This document shows positions 28,819 through 38,436 of a stretch of DNA of 64,000 bases, one piece after another. Source of the stretch: JAUXFS01 sp963772635 (GTDB lineage: Bacteria; Pseudomonadota; Alphaproteobacteria; Rhodospirillales; Defluviicoccaceae); the NCBI GenBank assembly GCA_963772635.1, contig CAVYYK010000028.1, positions 310,001 through 374,000 on the forward strand. Direction: 5' to 3'. Within the stretch, counting starts at the first letter, position 1, and every line of letters starts with the position of its first letter. Both the position numbers and the translations under genes were made by a program. The notes under the pieces were generated by a model. That model was not told the origin of the DNA. It saw only the letters and a program-made list of their open reading frames with translations, and made no database searches.

Positions 28819-31800
28819 AACGCGAAGTCACAAGCGCGCGCAAGAAAGACTTCAGGCGGCTCCTTTTCCTGTTCCTGATCATGACCGCCGTTGCCGTTGC
28901 GATCGGCGGAACCGCGATCGGGCTTCTCTATCATACCGCATTTGAAGAGCAGCGCGCTCATCTCGCGGTGTTGGCGAACAGCCAGGCGCGCCTGATCGAG
29001 TTGATCGCCCGCTTCGAAAGGGACTTCGACGATTATCCGCAAGGCCCGCTTGCCGGCGTCATCGCCCATGTCCGGGAGGCCTATGAAGGTGAAACGGGTT
29101 TTGGCGCAACCGGGGAGTTCGTCATCGGGCGACGGGAAGGCGCAGACACGATCGTCGTTCTGAAATCGCGAAATACCGGTCCGAATCCGGTGCCGGCAAA
29201 ACCGATGGCCTCGCACCTGGCCGAGCCCATGCTCAGCGCCCTCGCGGGACGCACGGGTACCCTGATCGCGCAGGACCCGATGGGCGTCGAATTCTTGGCG
29301 GCCTACGCGCCTGTTGCCACGCTGGATCTCGCCGTCATCGCCAAAATCGACGTCAGCGAGATCCGCGCTCCCTACGTCAGGGCCGCAGCGGTCGTCGCCG
29401 TTGTCGCCCTCTTCCTGATCACCTTTGGAACGTTCGTTTTTTCCGCGACCAGTGACCCGATCCTCAAGCGTATTCGGGAAGGTGAAAAGCGATTCCGCGA
29501 ACTTTTCGAAAATATGGCCACCGGTGGCGCCGTCTATGAGCCGGTGGGTGGGGGCGAGGACTTCGTCTTCAAGGATTACAATCGCTCGGGAGAGCGGATC
29601 AACAAGATCCGTCGGGAAGAACTGATCGGTCGAAGGGTGACCGAAGTGTTCCCCGGCGTCGGCGCGTTCGGCTTGCTCGACGTTCTGAGAGAAGTTTGGA
29701 GGACGGGAGAACCGCGTAGCTTGCCCGCCGCCTTCTACCAGGACGAGCGCATTTCCGGATGGCGCGAGGTCTACGTCTACAAACTGCCGAGCGGCGAAAT
29801 CGTCTCCCTGTTCGAGGATGTCACCGACCGTATGCAGGCCGAGAGGAGCCTGCAGGAACGCGAGGAGCGGTTTCGAAGCATCGCCGAGTCCGCCAACGAT
29901 GCCATCGTATCGATCGACTCAATGGGAAAGGTGGTCTCCTGGAACCGTGCCGCCGAGAAGATTTTCGGCTACGCCGCTCCGGAAGTGTTGGGCGCGACGC
30001 TGACCAGGATGATACCGCAACGCTATCATGACGCTCATGAGCAAGGGTTACGGCGACTGGCGATCGATGGTGGCCCCCACGTGATCGGCAAGACCGTCGA
30101 ATTGGAAGGACTGAGGAAGGACGGCAAGGAAATCCCGATCGAGCTGTCGCTTTCGACGTGGACGCTTGGGGAGGAACGGTTCTTCACCGGTATCATTCGC
30201 GACATCACCGAGCGAAAACGTGCCGAAAAGGCGCTACGTGACAGCGAGGCGCGATTGCGCTCGATAATCGAAGCGCAGACCATCGGCATCGTCATCGTCG
30301 ACGAGAATCGGGAAATCCGGTTTGCCAATCAAGCGGCGGAGACCATCCTTGGATACCGGTCGCCGGATCTCATCGGCGCCCCCTTCGGATACCCCTTGGT
30401 CAAGGGCGATATCGCGGAGATCGAGATCACCCGTCCCGACCACAGCGTCGCCTTCGCCGAAATGCAGGCGGTCCCGGTACGATGGGACGGACAGAACCAG
30501 TTTCTGCTGTTCGTCAAGGACGTCTCGGCGCAGAGGCGGGCAGAGAGGGATCTCGGGAAGCTTTTTCAGGCGATCGAGCAGAACCCTGTTTCGGTGGTCA
30601 TTACCGACGTCGACGGCAGGATCGAATACGTCAACCCCAAGTTCGTCGAAGCAACCGGTTACACCTATGCGGAAGTCGTCGGAAAGAACCCTCGAGTCCT
30701 CAAGTCGGGTGAAACCGCGCCGGAGGAATATGAAAAGCTTTGGCAGACGATCAGCGCGGGAGAGGTCTGGAGGGGGGAATTTCACAACAGAAGAAAGAAC
30801 GGGGAGTTGTTTTGGGAGTTGGCCTCCATCGCTCCCGTCAGGGACACCCGCGGAAACATAACCCATTACGTCGGCGTCAAGGAGGATATCACCGAACGCA
30901 AGGAGACCGAGGAACAGCTGCGTCACGCCCAGAAGATGGAAGTCATCGGTCAGCTCACCGGCGGAATCGCCCATGATTTCAACAATCTTCTGGCAATCAT
31001 CCTGGGAAACCTCCAACTCCTCGAAGAAAGCGCGACGGTCGGCGACGAAAGCCGGGAACTGATCGCGGACGCCATCTGGTCGGCGGAGAGGGGTGCGGAA
31101 CTGACCCATCGCCTTCTGGCGTTCGCCAGGCGTCAACGACTCAACCCGCGGGTGACCGATCTGAACCATGTGGTCGGCAAGATGACCGATCTCATACGAC
31201 GAACCCTCGGCGCGACCATCCGGATCCGCGAAGTTCTGGCCCCTGGTTTGTGGAAGACAATGATCGATCACGGCCAGTTGGAGAGCGCGCTGCTCAATCT
31301 GGTGGTGAATGCTCGTGACGCCATGCCCGAGGGTGGCGTTCTCACCATCGCGACGGACAACGCCGTCCTCCAGCCGGACGACGTAACCAATGTTGAGGAT
31401 TTCTCACCCGGAGAATACGCGATGCTGGCGGTCAGCGATACCGGAACCGGCATGCCGCCCGAGGTGGTCGAGCATATCTTCGAACCCTTTTTCACGACCA
31501 AGAAATTCGGCGAAGGCAGCGGTCTCGGCCTCAGCATGATTTACGGTTTCGTCAGACAATCGGGCGGCTATATCACCGTCGACAGCGGAGTCGACCGTGG
31601 TACGACGGTGAAGCTGTATTTGCCGAGAGTATCTTCGTCAGACGGGCAAGTGACGGAATTCGCGCCCCAAGTTGCAAAGAAGACGGGCAGCGGCGAGGTC
31701 ATCCTGGTGGTCGAGAACGACAATAGGGTCCGCAGAGCCGCCGTGAACCTGCTTCGCAAGGAGGGATACGAGGTCTTGGAGGCCAGTACGGCCATAGACG

Positions 31801-32081
31801 CGTTGCAGCTTGTCGAGGCTTTGCCGCGTCTGGATCTTCTGTTTACCGACGTCGCTCTGCCCGATGGTATGAAAGGCACCGAACTTGCGAAAGAGGTGCT
31901 CCACAGACGTCGTGAAACCAAGATCCTTTTCACTTCGGGTTATACCGAGGGTGCGATGCGTGACGGTGGATCATCCGAAAAGAAAGTCCAGCTCCTCCCC
32001 AAACCGTATCGGAAGGGGCAATTGGCCGAAAAGGTGCGGGACATCCTCGATGTCGCCGAGGATGACGATGCACCTGTGTAA
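28815..32081 (+). CDS. Multi-PAS hybrid sensor histidine kinase
   Basis: This 1,088-residue membrane kinase has two transmembrane helices, about residues 18-40 and 190-212, flanking a periplasmic sensor. Four PAS segments follow (about 225-340, 350-470, 475-580 and 585-705), several ending in a PAC-type DITERK motif. The HisKA H-box GGIAHDFNNLL contains His720. The ATPase domain has N, G1 and G2 boxes (NLVVNARDAMPEGG, DTGTGMPPE, GEGSGLGLSM). A C-terminal receiver has the aspartate in LLFTDVALPDG and lysine in LLPKPY. It is coupled to the upstream receiver and divergent from the tps-CHAT operon, so it may regulate that operon; this is inference. Confidence 0.92.
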   Translation: MKREVTSARKKDFRRLLFLFLIMTAVAVAIGGTAIGLLYHTAFEEQRAHLAVLANSQARLIELIARFERDFDDYPQGPLAGVIAHVREAYEGETGFGATGEFVIGRREGADTIVVLKSRNTGPNPVPAKPMASHLAEPMLSALAGRTGTLIAQDPMGVEFLAAYAPVATLDLAVIAKIDVSEIRAPYVRAAAVVAVVALFLITFGTFVFSATSDPILKRIREGEKRFRELFENMATGGAVYEPVGGGEDFVFKDYNRSGERINKIRREELIGRRVTEVFPGVGAFGLLDVLREVWRTGEPRSLPAAFYQDERISGWREVYVYKLPSGEIVSLFEDVTDRMQAERSLQEREERFRSIAESANDAIVSIDSMGKVVSWNRAAEKIFGYAAPEVLGATLTRMIPQRYHDAHEQGLRRLAIDGGPHVIGKTVELEGLRKDGKEIPIELSLSTWTLGEERFFTGIIRDITERKRAEKALRDSEARLRSIIEAQTIGIVIVDENREIRFANQAAETILGYRSPDLIGAPFGYPLVKGDIAEIEITRPDHSVAFAEMQAVPVRWDGQNQFLLFVKDVSAQRRAERDLGKLFQAIEQNPVSVVITDVDGRIEYVNPKFVEATGYTYAEVVGKNPRVLKSGETAPEEYEKLWQTISAGEVWRGEFHNRRKNGELFWELASIAPVRDTRGNITHYVGVKEDITERKETEEQLRHAQKMEVIGQLTGGIAHDFNNLLAIILGNLQLLEESATVGDESRELIADAIWSAERGAELTHRLLAFARRQRLNPRVTDLNHVVGKMTDLIRRTLGATIRIREVLAPGLWKTMIDHGQLESALLNLVVNARDAMPEGGVLTIATDNAVLQPDDVTNVEDFSPGEYAMLAVSDTGTGMPPEVVEHIFEPFFTTKKFGEGSGLGLSMIYGFVRQSGGYITVDSGVDRGTTVKLYLPRVSSSDGQVTEFAPQVAKKTGSGEVILVVENDNRVRRAAVNLLRKEGYEVLEASTAIDALQLVEALPRLDLLFTDVALPDGMKGTELAKEVLHRRRETKILFTSGYTEGAMRDGGSSEKKVQLLPKPYRKGQLAEKVRDILDVAEDDDAPV

Positions 32082-32147
32082 TTCGACCTTCGTTTCCGTT
32101 AAACTCATCGGAGGAATGTCTTCGGCCTCGTCGCCCAGGTTAGTATC

Positions 32148-32816
32148 ATGACCAATGGACCGCTGAGCATGCTGCAGCAGGAGATGCTCCAGGTGATCGC
32201 GGCTCATGCCTATTTTGCCCGGGAGCACATCGGAAAAGAGGCGATCGATTCCAGGGTCCTGGAGGTCATGGGTCGGGTCCCCCGGCATGAGTTCGTGCCG
32301 GTCGAACTGAAGGCCTACGCGTACGTCGATCAACCTTTGCCGATCGGTTACGAGAAGACCATCTCCCAACCGTTCATCATCGCCCTGATGACCGACCTGA
32401 TGGATATCCAGCCGACCGATCGGGTCCTCGAGATCGGCACAGGGCTCGGTTATCACACGGCCGTACTCGCCGAGCTGTCCGGACAGGTCTACTCGATGGA
32501 AATCATCGAGGAGTTGGCGTTACAGGCCCGGAAGAGGCTGCGGCCGCTAGGCTACACCAACATCGAGACCCGGATCGCCAACGGGGAGCACGGTTGGCCC
32601 GAACATTCGCCGTTTGACAAGATTGTCGTCTGCGCCGCGTGCGAACTGGTCCCGGCACCGTATATCACCCAGCTCAAGCCGGGCGGCAAGATGGTCATCC
32701 CTGCCGGCCTATCCGATGCGCAGAGTTTGATGGTCGTCGAAAAAAACCTCGAGGGTCGAGTGAAAACCAAGGAAGTCCTGCCGGTTCGCTTCGCCCTGAT
32801 GGAAACGGCGAACTAA
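32148..32816 (+). CDS. pcm: Protein-L-isoaspartate O-methyltransferase
   Basis: This 222-residue SAM-dependent repair enzyme methylates isoaspartyl residues in damaged proteins. The Pcm signature is strong: DQPLPIGYEKTISQPFIIALMTDLM, then SAM motif I in VLEIGTGLGYHTAVLAEL, and the C-terminal LKPGGKMVIP segment. The ATG at 32148 gives the usual family length. It is a cytosolic housekeeping gene with a 66-base gap from the kinase, so probably independently transcribed. Confidence 0.94.
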   Translation: MTNGPLSMLQQEMLQVIAAHAYFAREHIGKEAIDSRVLEVMGRVPRHEFVPVELKAYAYVDQPLPIGYEKTISQPFIIALMTDLMDIQPTDRVLEIGTGLGYHTAVLAELSGQVYSMEIIEELALQARKRLRPLGYTNIETRIANGEHGWPEHSPFDKIVVCAACELVPAPYITQLKPGGKMVIPAGLSDAQSLMVVEKNLEGRVKTKEVLPVRFALMETAN

Positions 32817-32991
32817 TACCGGGGGTCGTTGGCGTGACTTCGGCCCGAACGACGCGTCCGTCGTCGTCGATGGGGATGACGAGGGCAGGCGAGCGATTCG
32901 GCGCGAACGTGGCTTGATGTGGGTCGGATCGGCCGACCGAAGCGCCGTTTCCGGCCCTCTCGCGTCGAGTGTTGCTTCATGAGTCTCGCCT

Positions 32992-34266
32992 GTGGCAAAA
33001 GGATCATGTGTTGCCGTCCAACGTTTGGGAACATCCGGTCTGGTGATTGCGCCTGTGCCCTCGATTTGTCGCAAGGTCGGGTCGGTATTCCTGCTGGCCA
33101 CGTTCCTTCTGTCATCCGCTGCGTGGGGCAAACCCGCCGATTTTCAGGATTGGGTAGGTGAACTGCGCCGTGAAGCCCTGGCCAAGGGTGTCAGCGCCGC
33201 CACCTTCGATCAGGCGTTTGCCGGAATCGAGCCGATCGAACGGGTGATCGAACTGGACCGCAAACAACCCGAGTATACCCAAACATTCTGGCAATACCTC
33301 GACAAGCGCGTCACTCCCGAACGCATCGAGCGGGGCCGCGCCCAGCTGGCCGACCACCGCGCGCTGTTGGAATCGGTGAGCCGGCGATACGGTGTCCAGC
33401 CGCGTTTTCTGGTGGCATTCTGGGCTCTGGAAAGCAATTTCGGCGACTACACCGGCACGTTTCCGGCGGTCGCGGCGCTCGCCACCCTGGCCTACGACGA
33501 AAGGCGCAGTTCGTTCTTCCGCCAGCAATTGCTCGCCCTGCTCGCAATCATCGACAAGGACGGCATTCCCGTCGACGCCAACAGCTCGTGGGCGGGAGCG
33601 ATGGGCCAGCCCCAGTTCATCCCCACCACCTATCAGGATTTTGCCGTCGATTACGACGGTAACGGCAAACGCGATTTGTGGAACAGCCTTCCCGATGTGT
33701 TTGCCTCTTCGGCGAACTACCTGGCGTCCGCGGGCTGGCAGGGGAACAGGACCTGGGGGCGGGAGGTCCGCCTGCCGGCGGGTTTCGACTACGGCCTCAC
33801 AGGCCTCGAAATCGAGAAACCCTTGGCCGAGTGGCAGCGGTTGGGCGTCCGCAAAGCGGATGGCGGTAGCCTGCCCCGCGTCGATATCGAGGGCTCGATC
33901 ATCCTCCCCGGGGGGGCGACCGGCGGCCCGGCTCTCCTCGTCTACCACAATTTCCGCGCAATCATGATTTGGAACCGGTCGATCCTTTACGCCGCCGCGG
34001 TCGGGCACCTCGCCGACCGGCTGGAGGGGGAGGGAGGGTTCGTCACGCCGCGGCCCGAGAAGGAAGTCCCGCTTTCCCGCTCGGAGGTCATGGAAATCCA
34101 GCAACATTTGGAAAAACTGGGCTTCGACGTGGGTACGCCGGATGGGATTGTCGGCCCGAACACGCGCAATGCGATCAAAGGCTTCCAACAGTATGCTCGT
34201 CTTCCGGCGGACGGCTTTCCGACGATCGATCTGCTGGAGCGTTTGAGATCGGCCGCCGGTAACTGA
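32992..34266 (+). CDS. Lytic murein transglycosylase B family (SLT_2) with peptidoglycan-binding domain
   Basis: This MltB-like periplasmic enzyme cleaves peptidoglycan glycan strands to form 1,6-anhydro products. The N-terminal hydrophobic signal ends near SAAWG-KP. The catalytic glutamate lies in WALESNFGDY (near residue 150) and the family motifs GAMGQPQFIPTTY and DLWNS follow. A C-terminal peptidoglycan-binding domain occupies about residues 360-420 (IQQHLEKLGFDVGTPDGIVGPNT). The start is uncertain: GTG at 32992, 33043 or 33055 are in frame, and the last places the signal peptide best. It precedes rlpA by 12 bases, a frequent pairing of peptidoglycan enzymes. Confidence 0.92.
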   Translation: MAKGSCVAVQRLGTSGLVIAPVPSICRKVGSVFLLATFLLSSAAWGKPADFQDWVGELRREALAKGVSAATFDQAFAGIEPIERVIELDRKQPEYTQTFWQYLDKRVTPERIERGRAQLADHRALLESVSRRYGVQPRFLVAFWALESNFGDYTGTFPAVAALATLAYDERRSSFFRQQLLALLAIIDKDGIPVDANSSWAGAMGQPQFIPTTYQDFAVDYDGNGKRDLWNSLPDVFASSANYLASAGWQGNRTWGREVRLPAGFDYGLTGLEIEKPLAEWQRLGVRKADGGSLPRVDIEGSIILPGGATGGPALLVYHNFRAIMIWNRSILYAAAVGHLADRLEGEGGFVTPRPEKEVPLSRSEVMEIQQHLEKLGFDVGTPDGIVGPNTRNAIKGFQQYARLPADGFPTIDLLERLRSAAGN

Positions 34267-34278
34267 GAAGTCGGATTG

Positions 34279-35267
34279 ATGGCAGAAACGACGGAATTGC
34301 CGACACGAACAAAGTGGGAGCGAAACCTCGCGAGAGGTTTGTCAACGGTCGGCGCAATCCTTGTCGTTGCGATGTTGTCGAATTGCGCCGAGACCGGTCA
34401 CGGCAACCGGTCGGCACAGGGCGGCACAGGGTATAAAGTTGGCAATCCCTATAAAATCAATGGGAAGTGGTACTATCCTAAAGTTGATTATGAATATTCG
34501 GAAACGGGCATCGCCTCGTGGTACGGACCCAACTTCCACGGCAAACCCACCGCCAACGGCGAGATCTTCGACATGAACGAAGTGTCGGCCGCCCACCGGA
34601 CGTTGCCGCTTCCCAGCGTGGTCATGGTCACCAATCTGGACAACGGACGAAGCCTCAAGATGCGGGTCAACGATCGGGGACCGTATGCCAGCGGACGCAT
34701 CCTCGATGTGTCCCGGCGCTCCGCTCAATTGCTGGGTTTCTATCGGCAGGGAACCGCCCGCGTCAGAGTCGAGATCGTCGCCGATGAAAGCCGGCAATTG
34801 GCGGACAATCCCGGGGGTGCGCCAGTACAGGCGCTCGCCGATCCCGGGTCCTCGAGTTCCTCGCAAAACTCGGCGGAAGTGGAAGGCGGCCCGCTACAGG
34901 CGCCTTCCAATACGTCCCCCGCGAACCGGCGATGGCGGACGGTGGCGTCACCCGTGAGGCACTGATGCCTCTGGGCGGATCGGATCAAGCGATGGCCACG
35001 GCCGAAGGTTCGATCATTCCGATCAGGGCGGCGTCGCCATCACAGCTTTATGTCCAGGCCGGAGCCTATTCCCAATTCGAAAACGCGAAACGGGCGCGTG
35101 CCCAACTGTCGGGCCTGGGCCCCGTCGACATTCACCCGTTTCAGGTCGGCGGTCGCAGCCTGTATCGTGTGCGGTTGGGACCGCTTTCTTCTTCCGACGA
35201 GGCCGATCGACTGTTGGCAGAAACCGTTCGGGCGGGGTATCCAGGGTCCCATATCGTTTTCGAGTAA
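34279..35267 (+). CDS. rlpA: RlpA septal-ring lytic transglycosylase with SPOR domain, one frameshift
   Basis: This outer-membrane lipoprotein has a double-psi beta-barrel domain (about residues 75-165, GIASWYGPNFHGKPTANGE) and a C-terminal SPOR domain (about 255-329) that targets denuded glycan at the septum. The signal ends MLSNC, a lipobox with an unusual asparagine before the cysteine. The first frame stops at 34965, but family sequence such as FQYVPREPAMADGG is in the -1 frame from about 34900, so one base was lost or two gained near there. Reconstructed length, about 329 residues, is normal. The ATG at 34279 is preferred over the adjacent in-frame TTG. Confidence 0.86.
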
Positions 35268-35398
35268 CAGGACCCGGTATCTGGCCGCCCCGACTTTCCC
35301 CTATCCAGGGCCTGTGGTTTTGGTCGTTGACGCCAACTGATCAATCGGATCTTGCCAAGCCTACCGGGCAAACAGAGATCACAAACGGACGCACAGCC

Positions 35399-36583
35399 AT
35401 GCTTATCGACCGACTGAAAGCAATCGTTCTTCGTTTCACGGCATTCGCACCCGTCCTCGTCCTTGTTGTCGCGGTCACGTTGCCGGTGTTTCCGGCGGCC
35501 GCGATCGAAACGCCCGCGCGGCAAGCAATCCTTTTGGACATGGGAACCGGCGCCGTCCTGTTCGAAAAGAACGCCGATGAGCCGATGCCGCCGGCATCGA
35601 TGAGCAAGCTGATGACCGTCTACTTGTTGCTCGAACGGCTGCGCGACGGGCGTCTCAAGATGGACGACACCCTTCCGGTCAGCGAAAAAGCTTGGCGAGA
35701 GGGCGGTTCGGCCAGCGGCGGTTCGACGATGTTTCTGGAGCCCGGAACGAGCGTGAAGGTGGAAGACCTGATCCAGGGCATCATCGTCCAGTCGGGTAAC
35801 GACGCGTCTATCGTCGTCGCCGAGGGACTGGCAAACGACGAAGCGGCTTTCGCCAAGGAGATGACCAAACGCGGCCGGGAACTGGGTTTACGCAACACCG
35901 TCTTTCGCAACGCCACCGGCTGGCCCGATCCGGAACACCTGAGCACCGCCCGCGATCTGGCGCTGCTCGCGCAACGGACGATCGAGGATTTTCCGCAATA
36001 CTATCACTACTACTCGGAGAAGGAGTTCACCTACAACGGGATCCGCCAAGCCAACAGAAATCCGCTGTTGTACAAGGACTTGGGGGCCGATGGCTTAAAG
36101 ACCGGACACACCGAAGCATCGGGTTACGGGCTGACCGCATCGGCCCGCAAGGGCGATCGGCGACTGATCCTGGTGATCAACGGTCTCAACGATGTTCGCG
36201 ATCGTACGCGAGAATCGGAACGTTTGATCTCATGGGGATTCCGCGAATTCGACAACTACGCCCTGTTCAAAGCCGGAGAGCAGGTTTCCACCGCGGAAGT
36301 CTGGCTGGGAAAGGCCGAGAACGTGGCTTTGGTGGTCGACCGGGATCTGACCGTTACATTGCCGAACGCGGCACGATCGGAGATGAAGGTCTCGGTCGCC
36401 TATGACGGGCCGATCCCGGCGCCGATTACCGAGGGCGATCGGTTGGCGGTTCTGAAGATCAGCGCCCCCGGAGTCGAAACGGTCGAGGTGCCCCTCGTTG
36501 CCGGCAACTCGGTCGAGAAACTCGGGTTCTTTGGAAGGCTTTTCGCTGCGGTGAAGCACCTCGTCCAAGAGCAGATTTTCTGA
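35399..36583 (+). CDS. D-alanyl-D-alanine carboxypeptidase (PBP5/DacC-DacF type)
   Basis: This 394-residue penicillin-binding protein trims the terminal D-alanine of peptidoglycan stem peptides. A Sec signal peptide ends near PAAAIE. The three active-site motifs are intact: SMSK (SxxK), SGN in VQSGNDAS, and KTG in LKTGHTE. A C-terminal beta domain and an amphipathic tail (FFGRLFAAVKHLVQEQIF) would tether it to the outer face of the inner membrane. The ATG at 35399 fits the signal peptide; a longer frame from 35327 is not supported. It precedes tmk in a common alphaproteobacterial order. Confidence 0.94.
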   Translation: MLIDRLKAIVLRFTAFAPVLVLVVAVTLPVFPAAAIETPARQAILLDMGTGAVLFEKNADEPMPPASMSKLMTVYLLLERLRDGRLKMDDTLPVSEKAWREGGSASGGSTMFLEPGTSVKVEDLIQGIIVQSGNDASIVVAEGLANDEAAFAKEMTKRGRELGLRNTVFRNATGWPDPEHLSTARDLALLAQRTIEDFPQYYHYYSEKEFTYNGIRQANRNPLLYKDLGADGLKTGHTEASGYGLTASARKGDRRLILVINGLNDVRDRTRESERLISWGFREFDNYALFKAGEQVSTAEVWLGKAENVALVVDRDLTVTLPNAARSEMKVSVAYDGPIPAPITEGDRLAVLKISAPGVETVEVPLVAGNSVEKLGFFGRLFAAVKHLVQEQIF

Positions 36584-36601
36584 TCTGTCGGGGCGGAGAA
36601 G

Positions 36602-37247
36602 GTGACGCGCGGTAAGTTCATCACCATCGAAGGCGGCGAGGGAACCGGCAAGTCCACGCAAGTGCGCCTTTTGGCGAAGGGGCTCGAGGCGGCCGGCGTC
36701 GACGTGGTCGTCACCCGCGAGCCCGGGGGGGCGCCGGGGGCGGAGGAAATCCGGACGCTCCTGGTGACCGGAGGTACGGGCCGGTGGTCGCCCTTGACGG
36801 AAGCGCTGCTCCATTACGCCGCCCGCCGCGAACACCTGGAAAAAACCGTGCTCCCGGCGCTCGAGGCGGGGCGGTGGGTGGTCAGCGACCGGTTCGCCGA
36901 CTCGACGATGGCTTATCAGGGCTACGGCCACGGTCTCGGCCGGGAGACGGTTAGATGCCTTGCACCGTCTCGTCGTCGGCGACTTCGCTCCGGACCTGAC
37001 GTTGATTCTCGATATGCCGGAGGAGGTGGGATTGTCGAGAGCCGGGCACAGGGCCGACGGCGAGGACCGCTACGAGCGCATGGGCATGGCCTTTCACGAA
37101 CGTTTGCGCAATGGGTTCAAGGACATAGCCGATCGCGATCTCCGGCGGTGTATCGCGATCATGGCCACCGGTAGCGTCGAGCAGGTGCAGACTGTCTTGC
37201 GCGAGATCGTACAGGAGACGTTTGAGGTGGACCTGCCGCCGCCATGA
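36602..37247 (+). CDS. tmk: Thymidylate kinase, one frameshift
   Basis: This kinase phosphorylates dTMP to dTDP. The P-loop GGEGTGKST and the DR motif SDRFADST are in the first frame. Homology passes +1 near 36950 (ACGGTTAGATGCC) to HRLVVGDFAPDLTLILD and the LID-region RAGHRADGEDRYE in the second frame. Reconstructed length, about 214 residues, is normal. An inactive tmk is lethal in most bacteria, so the shift is almost certainly a sequence error. The stop overlaps the holB ATG (ATGA). Confidence 0.88.
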
Positions 37248-38386
37248 CGATGCCCGCCGGTCTCGAACATTACGGTTGGCCACCGCCACCGCGGGTCAAC
37301 TGGAACCTGATCGGCCACGAAGACGCCGAACGGGAGCTGCTGGATGCCTTCAATTCGCAAAAAATGCATCATGCCTGGTTGTTGACCGGACCACGGGGCA
37401 TCGGCAAGGCGACGCTGGCGTTCCGTTTCGCCCGTTTCGTTCTTGCGCAAGGAAGCGGGGCAGGAGGGGCGGCGACCGCCGGACTGTTCGCCGACGCACC
37501 CAAGGAAGCGCCGGAGAGCCTTTACGTCGACCCGCAGGATCCGCTGTTCCGCCGGGTCGCCAGCGCCGGCCATGCCGATCTGGTGACGCTTGAGCGCAGC
37601 CTCGACGAGAAGAGAAAGAAGCGGCGGTCCGAAATCGTGGTTCCCGATGTCCGTGAAATCGGTGGCTTCATGGCGCGGACGCCGGCGGAAGGGGGGTGGC
37701 GGGTAGTGGTCGTCGACTGCGCCGACGAGATGAACCGCCACGCCGCCAACGCCTTGCTCAAGGTGCTGGAAGAGCCGCCGAGCCGGGCATTGCTGCTTCT
37801 CGTCAGCCATACCCCCGGCCAGTTGCTGCCGACCATCCGTTCCCGATGCAGGACCCTCGGGCTGAGACCGCTCGGCGACGAAACGGTGGCCAGCCTCACG
37901 ACGCAGTACCGATCGGACATTACCACGGAGGAAGCGGCAGACCTGGCACGGTTGGCCGGCGGCAGCATCGGTCGTGCGCTGGGATTGGCGGAGCAGGGCG
38001 GTCTCACCCTGTATGCGAATGTCATGGGGTTGCTGGCCGGCTTGCCGACGATCGACGGCGTCGCCCTGCACCGCATGGGCGATACCGTCGCCAAGGCCGG
38101 CGCCGACGAGACATTCAATACCGTCGTCGGCCTGATCCGGGAGCTGCTGTCGCGACTGATCCGTCACGCAGCCGTCAACGACCGCACCGAGGCTCCCGTC
38201 GGAACGTCCTCTCCCGAGGAGCAAGCCCTGTTCGCACGGCTGGCCCCGGCTGCTTCCCTTGATCGTTGGCTCCAGGTGTGGGAAAAGACCTCTCGCCTGC
38301 TGGCGCGCGCGGACAGCGCCAGATTGGACCGCAAGCAAGTGTTGCTGAACGTCTTTCTCGAATTCGAGAGCGCTGTTCGGCGTTAA
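37244..38386 (+). CDS. holB: DNA polymerase III subunit delta prime
   Basis: This 380-residue subunit of the clamp-loader complex is an AAA+ protein. The Walker A-like motif GPRGIGKA, the Walker B-like VVVDCADEMN and the sensor-type SRC motif (RSRCRTL) that supplies the arginine finger are all visible. The conserved NALLKVLEEPPS stretch is typical for HolB. The start overlaps the tmk stop. The tmk-holB-metG-tatD order is conserved in many proteobacteria. Confidence 0.94.
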   Translation: MTMPAGLEHYGWPPPPRVNWNLIGHEDAERELLDAFNSQKMHHAWLLTGPRGIGKATLAFRFARFVLAQGSGAGGAATAGLFADAPKEAPESLYVDPQDPLFRRVASAGHADLVTLERSLDEKRKKRRSEIVVPDVREIGGFMARTPAEGGWRVVVVDCADEMNRHAANALLKVLEEPPSRALLLLVSHTPGQLLPTIRSRCRTLGLRPLGDETVASLTTQYRSDITTEEAADLARLAGGSIGRALGLAEQGGLTLYANVMGLLAGLPTIDGVALHRMGDTVAKAGADETFNTVVGLIRELLSRLIRHAAVNDRTEAPVGTSSPEEQALFARLAPAASLDRWLQVWEKTSRLLARADSARLDRKQVLLNVFLEFESAVRR

Positions 38387-38436
38387 TCCCGAGACGAACG
38401 ACAACACAGGAGATCTTCCGGCGGGGAGATATTTGA

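Noticed and set aside
32817..32991. GC-rich inverted sequence GTCGGATCGGCCGACC between pcm and the transglycosylase as a terminator
   Set aside because: No T tract follows and the repeat is short and imperfect.
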